Position numbers and translations under genes: made by a program
From: Fistulifera solaris
Lineage: Eukaryota; Bacillariophyta; Bacillariophyceae; Naviculales; Stauroneidaceae
Direction of reading: 5' to 3'
DNA length: 64,000 bases
NCBI GenBank assembly: GCA_030295235.1
Contig: AP026124.1
Span: forward strand, 930,001-994,000
In this document: piece after piece, positions 1 to 11,990 of the stretch
Position numbering within the stretch: the first letter of the stretch is position 1
Layout of the letters: each line of letters begins with the position of its first letter
The notes under the pieces: generated by a model
What the model saw: the letters and a program-made list of their open reading frames with translations, nothing else
Databases searched by the model: none
Told to the model about the DNA's origin: nothing

Positions 1-1473
1 TGAAATCGCTGCTTAGACTGACCCGAAACCGTCGTGATCTTCTGCGCACCGTACATGATTCCGTCTCGAAGCACGAACATCCAACCGTCCGGTCCTGTTC
101 GTACGGGATCGTTGTCTACGTCTAGAACCAGACCGCGCCCCATGTCGTCAGGTACAAAACGCATAGCATAACCATTAGTAACATCTGGATTGGAAATGTA
201 AAGTACTGTATCGGAATCGAGCTTTGCGCGAGGGCATTCCTCAAGCTCCGGTAGCGGTTGTCCAGCAGCTTCTCCTTTGCTATCGAGCCAATCGAAAAAC
301 ATATTCGCTGGACATCCCAAAGATTCCCAGTGCCTGTAGTACAATCTCAAGTTCTTCCCATATCGATGATATTTGTCTGACACCTCCAGCCATGCTTTTC
401 TGTGAAGCTGGGCATAATTTCCGCGCGACGTGCCGCTTTTGACGATCTCCGGTGGGTTGCTTTGAATGCCTTTGTAGACAAAATCCTGCGCAGCAGATCC
501 TTCTGGTAATTTGTCGAGAAAGATTCGCTTAATTGTCGCTCTCGTTCCCCCAAAAGGCCATGGAAAACGTGATTTTGTGGGCGGCGAAATCGTATCAACA
601 CTGATAGAAGTGGCGGGTTCAATTTGTTTGAGCAACGAAGTGCCTTTGTAAGACTTCAACGATACATGAACCTCCGCAGCATCGTCGTCATCGTCGTCGT
701 CGTCCACTTCTTCTTCAATGATGCGCAAGTCGTCCTGCTCACAAGGTCGTAGCTCTCCAACTGCTTCAGCGAACTGTGCAGCCTCGCGCTTGCGTCGAGA
801 GGCAGTCTCTTCTTCTGCTACCTTCGAAGAAACAGATTCTTCAATCGAAAACGGTTCTTCTTCTATACTAGCGGGCTCCGACATACCGTCTATGTCACCA
901 TACAGCGGTCTCTCTGAAATGTTATCATAGTCTTGTTGGACCCATAGCTCTCCCGATAAAGCTTTGCGGACTGCTTCAAGGTCATGGAATATATTGTCGG
1001 ATGGCGAGTTAAACGCATCACCGTTCTCCGAGAGAGCCGAGATACTCCCCCTTATTAAGTCGAAATGACGGAGATTTCTCGATTAAATGCTCGACGACTT
1101 GCTGTTCCTCTGACGACAGAAGCAACGACATTCGGGAAATAGTGCGGTTGTGTGACGGAGATGCGTGTAGCGCCGAAACACCCGTGTTACTCCCATCAAC
1201 ACAGTCTCCGCTAGCGTGAATACTCTCCAAAATATCAGCATCTTGCTCTCGCATTAAAAGTTCTAACGTATCCCTGGAAACGAACTCAGTGCGTGTCCTG
1301 TTGGAGCGACTAGAACGAACGGATCTCGTCTCTGCTGCATCGCCTTCTGCTATCTCGTCCTCTAGACTCTCGTCTTTCTCCTCTTCCCACAACTGAGAGC
1401 AGTCATCGGGTGTAAAATCAACAAGACTTTCAACGGTGTTAAGTTTGGGATGTGCAGCAATGTCAGATGTCAT
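1..1473 (-). CDS. IQM-like (IQ-motif family) protein, 3' end outside window
   Basis: Read leftwards from an ATG at 1471-1473. The N-terminal part is acidic and serine-rich; a second part, in another frame, starts near 1015 and stays open to the window edge. It includes a run of seven Asp codons near 695. The second part carries blocks that I recognise from plant IQM calmodulin-binding proteins: HRYGKNLRLYYRHW (near 340), FFDWLDSKG, CPRAKLDSDTVLYIS and WMFVLRDG followed by GQ-rich sequence. No clear IQ helix is visible in the part present. Function in diatoms is unknown; plant IQMs bind calmodulin in stress signalling. The frame steps by one base between about 1015 and 1090 with no convincing intron, so an assembly indel or a very short intron is possible. 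Family call fairly sure, ends uncertain. Confidence 0.6.
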
Positions 1474-1864
1474 CTCCTTCTGCGACAATAAAGATGAAGC
1501 ACGATCGTTTCTGAGACTGAGCGATCAACAGCAACACGCGCATTATAACAAGAGCGAGAGAGCTCGAAAAGCATCACTGGTATCAACGAATGGCACTGTC
1601 TTCTCTACTGTAGGCAACAAGGAAGAGAGGACATTGAATTCGCTCACCTAAATTTTTTGTACATAATTCTAGAGAGATAACCAGTACCGGTTCCTGAGTC
1701 ACTGTACGTTGCAATTATTGCGCGCGCCACGCCGCAACCAGAGTTTTTCCTCCACATTACACTCTTCATAACATCGCGAAGATGAATCTTGAGCAAACGA
1801 ATCTTGTTGTTGAATCTCTTCTCTTCCCTTTTCGTCGCAAGGAACACGTAGGCAGCTTCATGAG
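1474..1864. other. Divergent intergenic region
   Basis: Shared upstream region of the IQM-like gene (leftward) and the methyltransferase gene (rightward). No RNA gene, repeat or recognised operator seen; a short purine-rich AGAGCGAGAGAGCTCG stretch lies near 1551. Confidence 0.4.
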
Positions 1865-2791
1865 ATGAGTGTGAAGCTATTGGTGACGACAGTGCTATTA
1901 TTACTTCCATACGTGCACACTTTTTCGGTGGAAAAGAGAGTGTCGAAACTGCTTTCTTGGTCGAAATCGGAAAATGAGGCACCTACTATCCTGGGATGGT
2001 GCGAGGAACGCCGTCTTCAAGACGCGACAGAATTACAGGTAACTGTCAGCTGCGGTGACAGCGAGCCGCTCGAAGTTTCTATCCCGATACCAACCGATGA
2101 GAACACCTTGGCGCGCACCTTGTGGCCTTCGTCCCTAGCAGCTGCGATTCTCCTAAGATTGCCCGCATCGGAACAACTTGTTAAAGATAGGCACATTCTC
2201 GAGCTGGGCTGTGGTCTAGGGTTGGCTGGGATTGTTACATCCAGTAGTGCAAAGAGCTGCTGTCTCACCGATCATGACGAAGAAATCATTCAGTTACTGA
2301 AAAATCAAAACATACCCAACATTGATGTCAGCTATTTGGAATGGCGTGATGAGGACCGACCTAATGATATCCCTCCATCTGACTTAGTGATCGGGGCGGA
2401 TATTGCCTACTATTTCTATCTCTTACGCCCTCTAATTGATACAACGAAGGCCATGCTAAGACCAGATAACTCAGCATTCATGGTCGTGGGGCAAGCGAAT
2501 CGAGAAAGCCAGTGGGATCTTTATCACAATGTTCGAGATGGATGCTACAATCAGCTCACTGACGAAAGAGAAGCTCCATGGAATGGGGAAACGCGCATGT
2601 TATTGTATCAGCTTCAGATGTTTAAATGGCAAGTCGATGATGATATTGCTCTCGAAAATCAGGAACTTGACGGAACAATTCCAATCGCGGTTATGATCCA
2701 TACATCTCCGGGCTTGGAAAATTTCGCTTTTACGACGTTCGACCACATTGCAACGAAGAACGACAAAGAAGGCATTATGATGTCGTTTTAA
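1865..2791 (+). CDS. Class I SAM-dependent methyltransferase (METTL/Methyltransf_16 type) with N-terminal targeting signal
   Basis: 308 residues, intact, one exon. Residues 1-20 form a hydrophobic signal peptide ending VHT-F, followed by a basic Ser/Lys-rich stretch; a Phe directly after the signal peptide is the diatom hallmark of import into the complex plastid, so a plastid location is inferred. The fold follows: the LWPSSLAAAILL motif typical of the METTL21/FAM86-like group, then SAM motif I (ILELGCGLGLAGI, about residues 113-125), the acidic motif II (LTDHD), and motif IV with D-L-V-I-G-A-D-I-A-Y-Y. These enzymes often methylate lysines of proteins, but the substrate cannot be read from sequence. 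An upstream ATG at 1860 stops after two codons, so 1865 is the chosen start. Confidence 0.75.
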   Translation: MSVKLLVTTVLLLLPYVHTFSVEKRVSKLLSWSKSENEAPTILGWCEERRLQDATELQVTVSCGDSEPLEVSIPIPTDENTLARTLWPSSLAAAILLRLPASEQLVKDRHILELGCGLGLAGIVTSSSAKSCCLTDHDEEIIQLLKNQNIPNIDVSYLEWRDEDRPNDIPPSDLVIGADIAYYFYLLRPLIDTTKAMLRPDNSAFMVVGQANRESQWDLYHNVRDGCYNQLTDEREAPWNGETRMLLYQLQMFKWQVDDDIALENQELDGTIPIAVMIHTSPGLENFAFTTFDHIATKNDKEGIMMSF

Positions 2792-3821
2792 ACGCGTCGT
2801 CTTGGACATGCCAGTATGAGGACGTCATTTGACGCAACGAACGTTTGCTTGTCAAAGTAATCTGATCATGACTTGATGACCGTGTTTTGAAACTTTTTTT
2901 TTTGAGATTTTGCCGATGCGGTGTGCAATATGCCGTTGAAAGGGTGGTCAGAAAAGCTCCAGTTTCCACAACCTCGCAGTCATCATCTCTTTTCTAGATT
3001 TAGTCCAAGAGTGGAATGTCCTCAGCTTGGATATCCGTGATCGAAGCAATCAAGTCCATTCGTTTCACCGCAACACGCCCTATGAAGAGCGTGAAAATGA
3101 ACTTTAAAATTGCCGATCGTTCATACCTAATTGCTATTTTTGCTTGGCAAAAAGCTTTTTTGATTGTCTCGTTCCAGCTTTTATATTTATGTCGAGAGTT
3201 TCTTATACGTTTGACTAGCTCGAAGTCCTCAGTCTCGCCCTAGCGTTGTTGCCAGTACGACATATAGGACGACGCACGTACGTGACACGTCAAGCGCAAC
3301 TTCACTCACCGCTCACCAATCAAAAATCGACTCCGTACTATAGTAAAATGTGTACTTTCTTCCACTCCGGCATCTAAATTTTTGAACGCAACGCCCGCAC
3401 GCCGCAGACATTCTTCCCGCCAATCGAGCCCAGTGTTTTCGCGAACGGTAGCCAGTGCACTGTAGTCAAAATAGTAGAAGATACATTCGCGATTTTTGCG
3501 AGCGAAAGCGAGTGGCGAGAGGGGACGAGCTGCGTAAACAACGCGGTAAAAAACTTGCGGTACCTCCAGTAGTCGATGTTCAGTGCTTGAATGACACTTT
3601 GTCATAAATAAGTTGCAAAAGCTTGTCATTGAAAGTATCTGACGCGACTATTCTAGACTGCATTAGAGTAATTACTGGTCGGGGCGAAAAGCATCAAACA
3701 GTTTGCAACCGCATCTTCGAAAGCAATCCGAACGATCGTGTTCTGTTACGGTTTTACTTTCATCTTACTGTGAGCATTTGCTGTGTTTTTGATCTATTAT
3801 CTCAGTGGATTACTCTTTCCC
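2792..3821. other. Intergenic region, about 1 kb
   Basis: No gene I can support. Two open frames of 75 (+, 3016-3243) and 107 codons (-, 3306-3629) exist but show no family motif. It holds the promoter of the Nudix gene. Confidence 0.35.
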
Positions 3822-4885
3822 ATGCTGAAAATGGTCACAGTTAAGGATTCGTCCTTGGTCACACCTGTCGATCCGATGAACGGTCATCTTGAAGAGCCAG
3901 GCAGCTTGAGTGACATGCATCACCACAACAAGTCCCCAGCTGTTAATTCTGCTCTCCGCGAGACGGCAATGACTACCGAAGAGCTCTCTGAAGCTGCTTT
4001 TCCCGTAGAAAAAGAACCGATGAAGTCGATTGCGGAACCGCCCCGGTAGTCTTTGCAGTTTCGGCTTCGTCGTCTATTTGCACGAGAGAAAGTGACACCG
4101 GTGTTCTATCGGATTTGGAAAGTAATAAGAACGGGATGGAGACACCGCTCAAGTTTCACCAAGGAAATTCTGAAAGGTCAAATGCTCAGCTTTCCTTGCA
4201 AAAAACTTCGCGACAGGGAAGGGATTTGCAGCGCTGGTCGATCGATGAGACCACAAACGAAACCGTAAGACTCGTTACAGGCTGCGTTCCCATCCTACGA
4301 GAAGGAAAAATACTTCTTATTTCAGCGAACCGGAAAGCCGAATGGATTCTTCCCAAAGGTGGTTGGGAACAGGATGAAACTATGGAAGAAAGTGCAGCTC
4401 GTGAATGCTTTGAAGAAGCAGGTGTACTCGGAAAGCTAGGTCCCAAACTTGCTGAGATTCAATACGAGACTCGCAAGTCGAAGAAGAGGAGGCTGGACGC
4501 TGTTAGCTTAGAAAATAAGCAAGTCGAAAATGCTGGTCTAGATACCATTGAAGCACCTGCATCAGATGGCACTGAACCGAAAACAGCATCTCTTCTCACC
4601 GACGAATCGATCAACAAAATTGAAGAAGAAACTGCTTCGGTAAGACGGCCATGCGATGAAACGCATTCCATAGCCTCTTCATACACAGGCAACTACACAC
4701 AAGTTCGAATGACACTGTTTCCGCTTTATGTCGACACAGTTTCAAGCACCTGGCCAGAAAGTGGAAGGCTGCGCAAAGCTGTTGATATTGACGAGGCGAT
4801 AGAGTTGTTAGATTCGCGCCCAGAATTCAAAGCGGCTCTTATAGAGGTGAAAAACCGCGGCTTGCATGCCCTGCCTTCGAAATAA
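3822..4885 (+). CDS. Nudix hydrolase, diphosphoinositol-polyphosphate-phosphatase (DIPP)-like
   Basis: The Nudix box is complete: GGWEQDET then MEESAARECFEEAGV fits GX5EX7REUXEEXGU (coding bases about 4360-4430), and is preceded by WILPKGGW, as in DIPP/NUDT3-type enzymes that cleave diphosphates of inositol phosphates or diadenosine polyphosphates. After the box lies a roughly 80-residue charged Ser/Glu-rich insertion before the final strand MTLFPLYVDTV. The C-terminal part is open from about 3995 to 4885, with an in-frame ATG at 4136. A plausible N-terminal extension starts at ATG 3822 and is in another frame; one missing C in the CCCC run near 4043 would join the two. If that extension is not real, the gene starts at 4136. 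Confidence 0.75.
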
Positions 4886-4994
4886 TGTATCTTTTATAGG
4901 ATACATGAATTCGTGTCTTCGAAACTAAAACTGATATTGTACACTATAAAAGCATTAAATTTGATCCTGTACAACTTGTAACGGATTTCCATGG

Positions 4995-6197
4995 TTATCT
5001 CCGAAAGCTGTTATCATCAGTAGGCGCATCATAAAACACGTCATCCCAGTCATCGTCCATCTCCTGATCTTGTGGAAACTCCGTTCCATTGAATTCGTGT
5101 CTTCTGGATGCAGATGAACCGTTATCAGTGGCAATTTCTTCCTCGCTCAGTTCGTTTCGACCTTCATTTCGTTTATCTTCTAACAGTGCTACTGCGACCG
5201 TCCAAATAAAAGCGTAGACTATCATAAATATCAAGGTCCCTAACGTGTAGCATGTAAAGTACCAATCACGCAGTATATTTTGCAATGTGTTGAATTCTTT
5301 TCCCATTCTGATTTCCGCCTTCGTAATTTCAACCAAGGTACTTGCCGCTAACCGAGGCAGTATTCGAACGTGAATGTGTCTCTTCCGAAGAAGATTCAAA
5401 TGAGACGCACATGAAAAGAGTTGGTTCTCGATCATGCAAGATCACTTTGTGACGACTTACCAGAGGGTGATCGCAACTCTCAACATAATGCCGGAAGACA
5501 GGAATCACGACGTGCTTAGATTCTTCTACAGCACCGATCATCAAAGGTACAAGCAATACAGCCTTCTGCAGCACTGAAATCCATCTACTTTGGTGGGGAA
5601 ACCGCGCACTGCGGCGAGAAACGGCTAGAACTGTACCGTTGTGAGATGTAAGCTCGACCTTGACTCCAAAAATACCAGTCGAAGCACGGTTTGTTTCCGA
5701 TTCTGGTAAGACTAACACAAGTTCCATGAAATAGGCCCGATTTGTTACAAGCAAGCGATGCGATGATAGAGGAGTCGGCACAACGCGTTCGGTATCGACA
5801 AAATCCCAATGATGCTTTGCAAACAAATCGGTAGAACCCCACGGAGTCGGGAGTGAATTTCCGTTTACCTGGGTTGTTTCAACGCTTTGCAAAAAGAAGG
5901 AGCGGGCGCTCCAGTATAGTCGAGGTAAATTGGAGCAGCCACTGAGAAGGATGGCATAACGACCGTGTAGAACAGATGATATGAAAAGAGCGATATGGTG
6001 AAAATGGCTAGGAACTTCAAAAGCCTTTTGATCTGTCTAATCATGAAAGGAATGAGACCCCCGAATTCCTCTCGGTCGTAGATGCTATGAATATCAAATA
6101 AATACGTGAACGTTTCATCCTGAAATGGCTGCAGCCTTGCAATCGAACTAGAAACAGCGGGCTCAGAAAGATAACGCCTTCTCGTTAAATTTGCCAT
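4995..6197 (-). CDS. Seipin (lipid droplet assembly, ER membrane)
   Basis: Read leftwards from ATG 6197. A first transmembrane helix (LLKFLAIFTISLFSYHLFY, about residues 57-75) leads to APIYLDYTGAP, then a lumenal beta-sandwich with the seipin signature YFMELVLVLPESETNR and GIFGVKVEL, then HVRILPRLAAS, and a second helix (GTLIFMIVYAFIWTVAVALL) with an acidic cytosolic tail. Seipin forms ER oligomers at lipid droplet contact sites and controls triacylglycerol packaging. The protein is read in three segments: a one-base step near 5880 falls in a TTTTT run, and an opposite one-base step near 5380 restores the original frame. No intron fits at either place, so I treat both as likely sequence errors. 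Family assignment is firm; exact residues at the two joins are not. Confidence 0.85.
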
Positions 6198-6961
6198 TTT
6201 GCTCGCTACCTGTCACTCATTTCAATAAGTATCCAATCATTAATATCACGAAGCAGCTTTCTATGCTTCTTCTCCCTTTCTGTAGGTTACAATAAATCGA
6301 AAAGGACGACGTTTGCGATTGCGATGTTTTTTTGCGATTACCATGTAATTGCGCGATGCGCTTCAGGCGCGGCAAGCTTTGCCCATAGATTTTCACGTAG
6401 AAAACACATACCCAGATTTTCTGGGCTTGTGAAAACCTGTTGCTTCGGAAAGCATTCAAAATAAATCAATCGTCTTACACTTTGATTTACTATAACCCCA
6501 AAGTGAAGACGACTTTTTATCACGACTGGATTGTGTATGAGTCATGAGCCATTTCTTTTTCTCCCTTGCAACGGATTCTAGGATTCGTCTTGCATCCGCG
6601 ATGAAAGATCTCTTGCTACTTCTTTTGAAGTGACTTTGATTTAATGTTTCATCTACTTAACTCCTCTCTTGGTCGAGCGGAGCGATACTCATAGATCCAC
6701 GAAGGACGAGCACGATGAATAGCGGATCATGTCGTACCACCAATGGATGGACTCACTTTTCCGTCGTCACAGGCGTCAGCAACAGTCCACAGATTTTCTG
6801 GCCAAGTGAGAAAAACCAGTCGCACAGATTTTTAACCACATATGGAAAGGATCGACCTGGCATTTTCTTTTGCTGCGTCGTTTGCAATAAATTTTGGTTT
6901 CCATTCCGTACCAAGTTTTATTACCAAGAAGTGCACAAACCGAAATAATTACAACTGTATC
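6198..6961. other. Divergent intergenic region between seipin and the HECT ligase
   Basis: About 760 bp upstream of both genes. Open frames here (for example 80 codons on the minus strand, 6217-6459) have no recognisable motif. The frame of the HECT gene extends upstream to 6842 but the first ATG with a typical N-terminus is 6962. Confidence 0.35.
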
Positions 6962-9900
6962 ATGTTTGCTGACGAGCTCGCGGGAAACTCCAGTCGTAAG
7001 CGCGCGGAAGAAAACAAAGCTCGAAGATTGAGACTCAAGGCGCAACAACAGAAAAAGGCGAATGAGAAAATTGTGTCGTCGACACCCGTTCTTGTCGCTG
7101 ACGACGTAGCGTCGCTCGCCGAGGTTTCTTTATTTAAGCCAATTTTATCTACTCTATTGACAGAGCATACTACTTCTGCAGTGGCGAAGGACGTTTCGCT
7201 GACAACAGCAGCTCCTAAAACAGTGACTTCATCCGCACAACTCTCAGCCGTCGAGAAAGCTGAACAACAGCGTCAAATTCGAGCCGAAACAGCAAAAAAG
7301 ATCCATTCTTCGATAGTAATTCAAGCATTTTATCGCAGATATCACTGTTACGTTGCTTTAAGAAAGCACCATTTTGAATCGTTATCAAAACGGACACAGG
7401 ATATTAGTACGCTTCGTGAGATGCTGCTTCAAACAAAAAAAATCAGATATGTACCCCCACCCACGACCGCGACAGTAATGGTACGGCAGCTTCTTTTTCT
7501 GACTACGCGGGTCATACATGATAACAAGACGAAAATGAGAGTGAGGGTGAAACGTATTGACTCTCTTCGCGATTTGGATTTGCTTGCGAGTTTGATGAGT
7601 GACGTATTGCTGCCTGGGATGTCTAGTGTGGACGAGAAAGTTAACCCTATGTTGTCATGGCTTGCCACACAAGAAGGCCGAATACGAATGAAACATCTTT
7701 TGCGTGTCGTGATGGTTGCTATTTCGTCAAAAAAGACAAGTGGAAATGTTCTGGATTCACTTCTCCATTTTTTGCGGTCGGTAATCGGGCTATCGAAAGA
7801 TACATCAGCTCCGAAACAGGTTCAAGATTATTGCTTTTCGTTATCATTTCCCAACAATTTGCCACTCTATGATTCGTCGCCATCAGACGATCCTCCCTAT
7901 GCTTTTGAAAGCAACGATCTACATATGATTTCCATTTTGCGTTACTTCCTACTATTCATATCCGGGGGAACGGACCCCATTCCCCTAGATGCCATGAACG
8001 CACGCGAATCATGCATTGCAGAAACTTTCAGAAAGCAGGGTGGTGAGCTATTCTTGATTATTTTACATGCTGTTAATCGTGCTCCTATGTCGAACAGACG
8101 TGGATTCCACAGCCAGATTGTTACCATGCTGATGACAATACCCCTCTTTACATGGAAGGTATCTAGTGCTGCTTTAAATGTCTTGATACATACAAATGAT
8201 GCTTCGACAAAAGCACTCATTGTTCAACTTATCGAGTCATTCATGGAGCATCGGTCGATTGATTTGTCAAATGGTTATGTTAACGCGGTTTTGACGACTC
8301 AAGATCTTGTTCTGACAAGATGCCCAGCTACACCATCACAATGTTTGTTGGCGAATGTCGTTCAGTTAGGTCGAATATGCCCGACAACGAGCGGCATTGA
8401 TACCGACTTGTTTGACTTCAAGTCAACGGCCATTTTATTTTCGATGATATCAACGCTCGTAGAAGCCATTCCAGTGGGCACTTTCACGGCAAGAGAGTCT
8501 TGCGTCGAATGGATCGATGACGGACATGGTGTTCATAAGCCCGTTGTTTTGTCTCCGGTTGTTATTGAGCAGTGCAAAGCTCTTTTGGTTGATTCCCACG
8601 TGCGCCGAATGTTCACTGTAGCAATCGACACCGATATTTTGAAGACAGACGAGGTTTTACAGAAGAAAGATGAGAAGGACCTGAAACTTGAAGATGAAAT
8701 GATGAAAGAAGGAGCTACATCGGCAGCTGCGCTAGCCGCGAGAGAAGCCCGGATTGATCGGAGTAGAAGTTTTGGAACACAAGTAAATGGGCGCGAAAGT
8801 TGACCAAAGGCGTTGCAAATTTTCTCGTCAAAGATGGAGATGCAGGTGCAAAAGGAGCCACAATTACCGACAAAATGAGTACAAATGGGTTGAAAAATAT
8901 TTCTAGTGAGTCGCGACGATATGCCGAGGGTAGTCATTCGGAATATACGAGAGATCTGTTGTTTTGTCTGACCAGGACGTACGCCATTGTCATCGCGCGA
9001 TGGGGTGGTGGAGGCAAAAACGATATCGTTCAACGAAGACAGCTAGACCGCGCGAAGGGGGGAACAGGAGGTTGCCACCACTTCTGCAGAGCCCTGTGTG
9101 ATAAGCCTCTTGAACACTCTTTGCTTTGGAACCTCTTTGCTTAAAGTTCTTTGGGCTATGATACAATCCGATAGTCAAGTGGTTGCAGAGTTGCATTCTG
9201 TGATTGATCCGGATAAAGGGCGTATTCCGGTTCGCATGCTGCGAACTAAGCCCGCGATAATTAGTGATTCGAGATGTGACGGATGGACACTGCTATTCAT
9301 GTTTGTTTCATTACTTGGCCATGTGCTGATCGTAACTGACGATGTTGAGCTCTACGATATGGACAAACCGCTTCCTCTCCACCAGATCAGACAGTGCATA
9401 CAATTTCTGAAGAAACTCCTTTATAGAGCATGTTGCCTCGACGACTTGTCTATTGCACAAAGTTCTACGTACTTTGGCCTTGCTTTGATTACCGCGTCAT
9501 CGAGAGCGATGAAAGATCTGTACGATCGCTCTAGTCGACGACCCCTCTGCACACCCAAGCTTTGGATAGTCTCTGATTTGATGGAAAGCGAAATCCGAAG
9601 TTGCAAACGGCATGAGGATTTTACGAGTCTACTTCATCTCCCTGTTCTACGATTATGCCCATTTCTTGTCTCTTTCAAGCGCCGACTGAAATTGTTCGAA
9701 TGTATTATTACTACTAGTCGCATTGAGATACAAGGCGTGAACGATGGAAACCCTTTCAACACGAACCCTTTAAAGCAAGGCATACCTGTCCGCATTACAC
9801 GCGGGCGTATCCTCGAAGATGGACTTGCCACCATGAACAACTTAGGATCTAACATGCGCCAACGTATCGTCGTGAATTATTACAACGAAGCGGGAGTTCG

Positions 9901-10881
9901 AGAAACCGGAGTTGATGCAGGAGGTCTCTTCAAAGAATTTTGGACCGACCTATGTGCTATCGCTTTTGACCCAAATTACGCTCTCTTTCGTGTCACAGAT
10001 GGTGCTGGCGATTGTATGTACCCCAACCCGTCATCTGCAGCTGCTCATGGTACTGATCACATAACTCTCTTTGAATTCCTTGGCCGCATACTCGGGAAAG
10101 CTCTTTTGAAGGAATCACGATACATCCACGATTTGCGCACTTTTTTCTGAGCTTTCTTCGCGGAGACTACAACTATCTTCACATGCTACCAGATTTAAGC
10201 ACCGTCGATCCTCAACTGTACAACAATTTAATGTTCTTGAAGACCTACGATGGCGACGCCAGAGACCTGTGTCTATCCTTTACCGTTACCACGGATGACT
10301 TTGGTGGTACGAAAGAAATTCCGTTGGTTCCGAAGGGTGATACCCTCGAGGTGACAAACGCAAATAAGTTACGATACATTGGTCTAGTTGCCAAGTATTA
10401 TGTCGTGGATCGAGTGAAGGAGCAAAGTGAAGCGTTCACTCGCGGGTTGTGGGAAGTGATTGATCGTTCGTGGTTGCGAATCTTTAACGAGCCTGAATTA
10501 CAGGTTTTAATTAGCGGAGCATCGGACGGCAGACTGGATGTTGAAGATATGAGAGCCAATACACGGTACGTTGGCGGTTTCACCGGGCTCGATCGTACAG
10601 TGACTAGATTCTGGAATGTTGTTGCTCGATTTGAGAGTAAACAGCAGGCAGATCTGTTGCGATTTGTCACAAGTTGCGAACGTCCTCCTCCTTTGGGTTT
10701 TGGGAGCATGAATCCTCCCTTTACTATCCAGCGCGTCGGCATATTGCGAGACGATGATAAACTCCCAACAGCGTCTACATGTTTCAACATTCTGAAACTC
10801 CCTACATATAGCAGCGAGAAAGTCCTTCGTGATCGACTTCTACTGGCGATTCAGTCTGGAGCTGGATTTGAATTGGCGTAG
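6962..10881 (+). CDS. HECT-domain E3 ubiquitin ligase, UBE3B/UBE3C (Hul5) type
   Basis: About 1300 residues. The basic N-terminus (RKRAEENKARRLRLKAQQQ) is followed by an IQ motif (IVIQAFYRRYHCYVALRK, near 7315), a long helical middle and a C-terminal HECT domain. HECT landmarks are MRQRIVVNYYNEAGVRE, GVDAGGLFKEFW, EFLGRILGKAL, FAHFFLSFLRGDYNYL, NNLMFLKTYDGDARDL and LPTASTCFNILKLP, whose Cys (codon 10780-10782) accepts ubiquitin. This layout matches UBE3B/UBE3C, which polyubiquitinate misfolded or proteasome-bound substrates. The reading frame steps by one base near 8785, near 9055 (in a GGGGGG run) and near 10115; at 10115 the canonical HECT residues continue directly in the next frame, so no intron can explain it. 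Ends with AGFELA and a stop at 10879-10881. Confidence 0.85.
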
Positions 10882-10963
10882 TATGTGAATCAGTAAAATG
10901 TGGCTCTAAATGTAACCTAAGTTAACTTCACTTGATTCCCTTAAAGTTCTAAAAATGATGATG

Positions 10964-11631
10964 TTATAGTTCCGGGCTGCTGGTAGGGGTCAATTGATCA
11001 AGGATGTGAATTCGTTCTTGAAGCCAAGCTACGAAAAAGATATTGAAAGAGCAACTTATGAGACAAAGTAAGGTAACAAGCTGAAAAAGCAACGCCAGAA
11101 CTCACATTTCAATGCCTTTTCCATAGGCTTGCCTTGCATACTGATCAGGCGCTGCAACTCCTTCGATACTGCATCTACATCCTTGGCTTTCCACTTGGTA
11201 ACATAATCACGCGCCTTCTCATCGCATGTCTTTTTGGTATCATCGACATCACATTTCGCAGCAAGCTCCACGTCGACGTACGCCATCAAGTGATCAAAGG
11301 AACGTTGACCGGAGTATTTCTCCTCCTCGCCGTTCTTGTATACTTTAATTGTCGGATATCCCGTAACACCATTCTCCTTACAAAGACTTTCTTCTTCTCC
11401 GCAGTTCACATCCGCGATGAAGACGGAGCTATGAGCCTCTTCCGCCAACCGATCCCAATCGGGTTTCATCTTGGTGCAATGACCGCACCACGACTGATAA
11501 AATTTGATCATCCCATTTTTCCCAGACGACACGAGCTCATGGAAGGTTTTCTCGTTCAATTGTTGCGTACCCGCAGCACTTTGAATGTAAAGAGTGACAC
11601 TAATAAGGGAAAGGAACTTCATCTTGATCAT
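10964..11631 (-). CDS. Thioredoxin-fold (PDI-like) secretory protein
   Basis: Two exons: 11631-11106 and 11028-10964, with intron 11105-11029 (GTGAGT...GTAG, 77 bp). The splice turns the otherwise odd tail into EKALKSWLQERIHILDQL and ends at a TAA in 10964-10966. Residues 1-21 are a signal peptide. The thioredoxin domain carries the redox-active WCGHC (residues about 48-52), the cis-Pro region GYPTIKVY and a hydrophobic core typical of PDI a-domains. It has one domain, so it is a small single-domain PDI rather than classic PDI. After the domain comes a Cys-containing helical region (KCDVDDTKKTC). No KDEL-type tail is present (it ends PTSSPEL), so ER retention is uncertain. Likely catalyses disulfide formation or exchange in the secretory pathway. 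Confidence 0.85.
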
Positions 11632-11990
11632 TTTAACCGATTAGCAGGTCTCTTTGAATGAGCACATCCATTTTCGCTCGTTTGTCACGATCGCATCGCA
11701 TACCTGGTACAGTACCGTTACTTGGTACAGTACTAGTTAGGCCTTGGCTAAGAACTAAGAATACGAAAGGGCGGGAGAGTTTCGGCTTTCGGCCAACAGT
11801 CAGCACGAGTGTGTCTGAGTACCACTCGATACCGTGACCCGTATTGCCCAAGATCTTATTTTTATCCTTTTTCGCCTCACTTTTGTTCTCCCTATCCAAC
11901 AAACAACGATCGAAGGCACAACGTTTCTTTCACACTGTCCATTAAAGACTTCCCCCCGGTTTGTTTGCTATCTTAGAAGCACAAGCGTAA
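11632..11990. promoter_or_regulatory. Divergent promoter with GGTAC-rich palindromic cluster
   Basis: Upstream of the PDI-like gene (leftward) and the nuclease gene (rightward). Positions 11701-11735 hold overlapping TACCTGGTAC / AGTACCGTTACTTGGTAC units like those in other intergenic regions of this window. Role unknown. Confidence 0.35.

Noticed and set aside
3306-3629. 107-codon minus-strand open frame between methyltransferase and Nudix genes
   Set aside because: No domain, no signal, and length is within chance for this region; not listed as a gene.
5329-5892. Introns to explain the frame steps in seipin
   Set aside because: Every GT...AG pair tried was under 60 bp or gave the wrong phase, and conserved text continues in the next frame.
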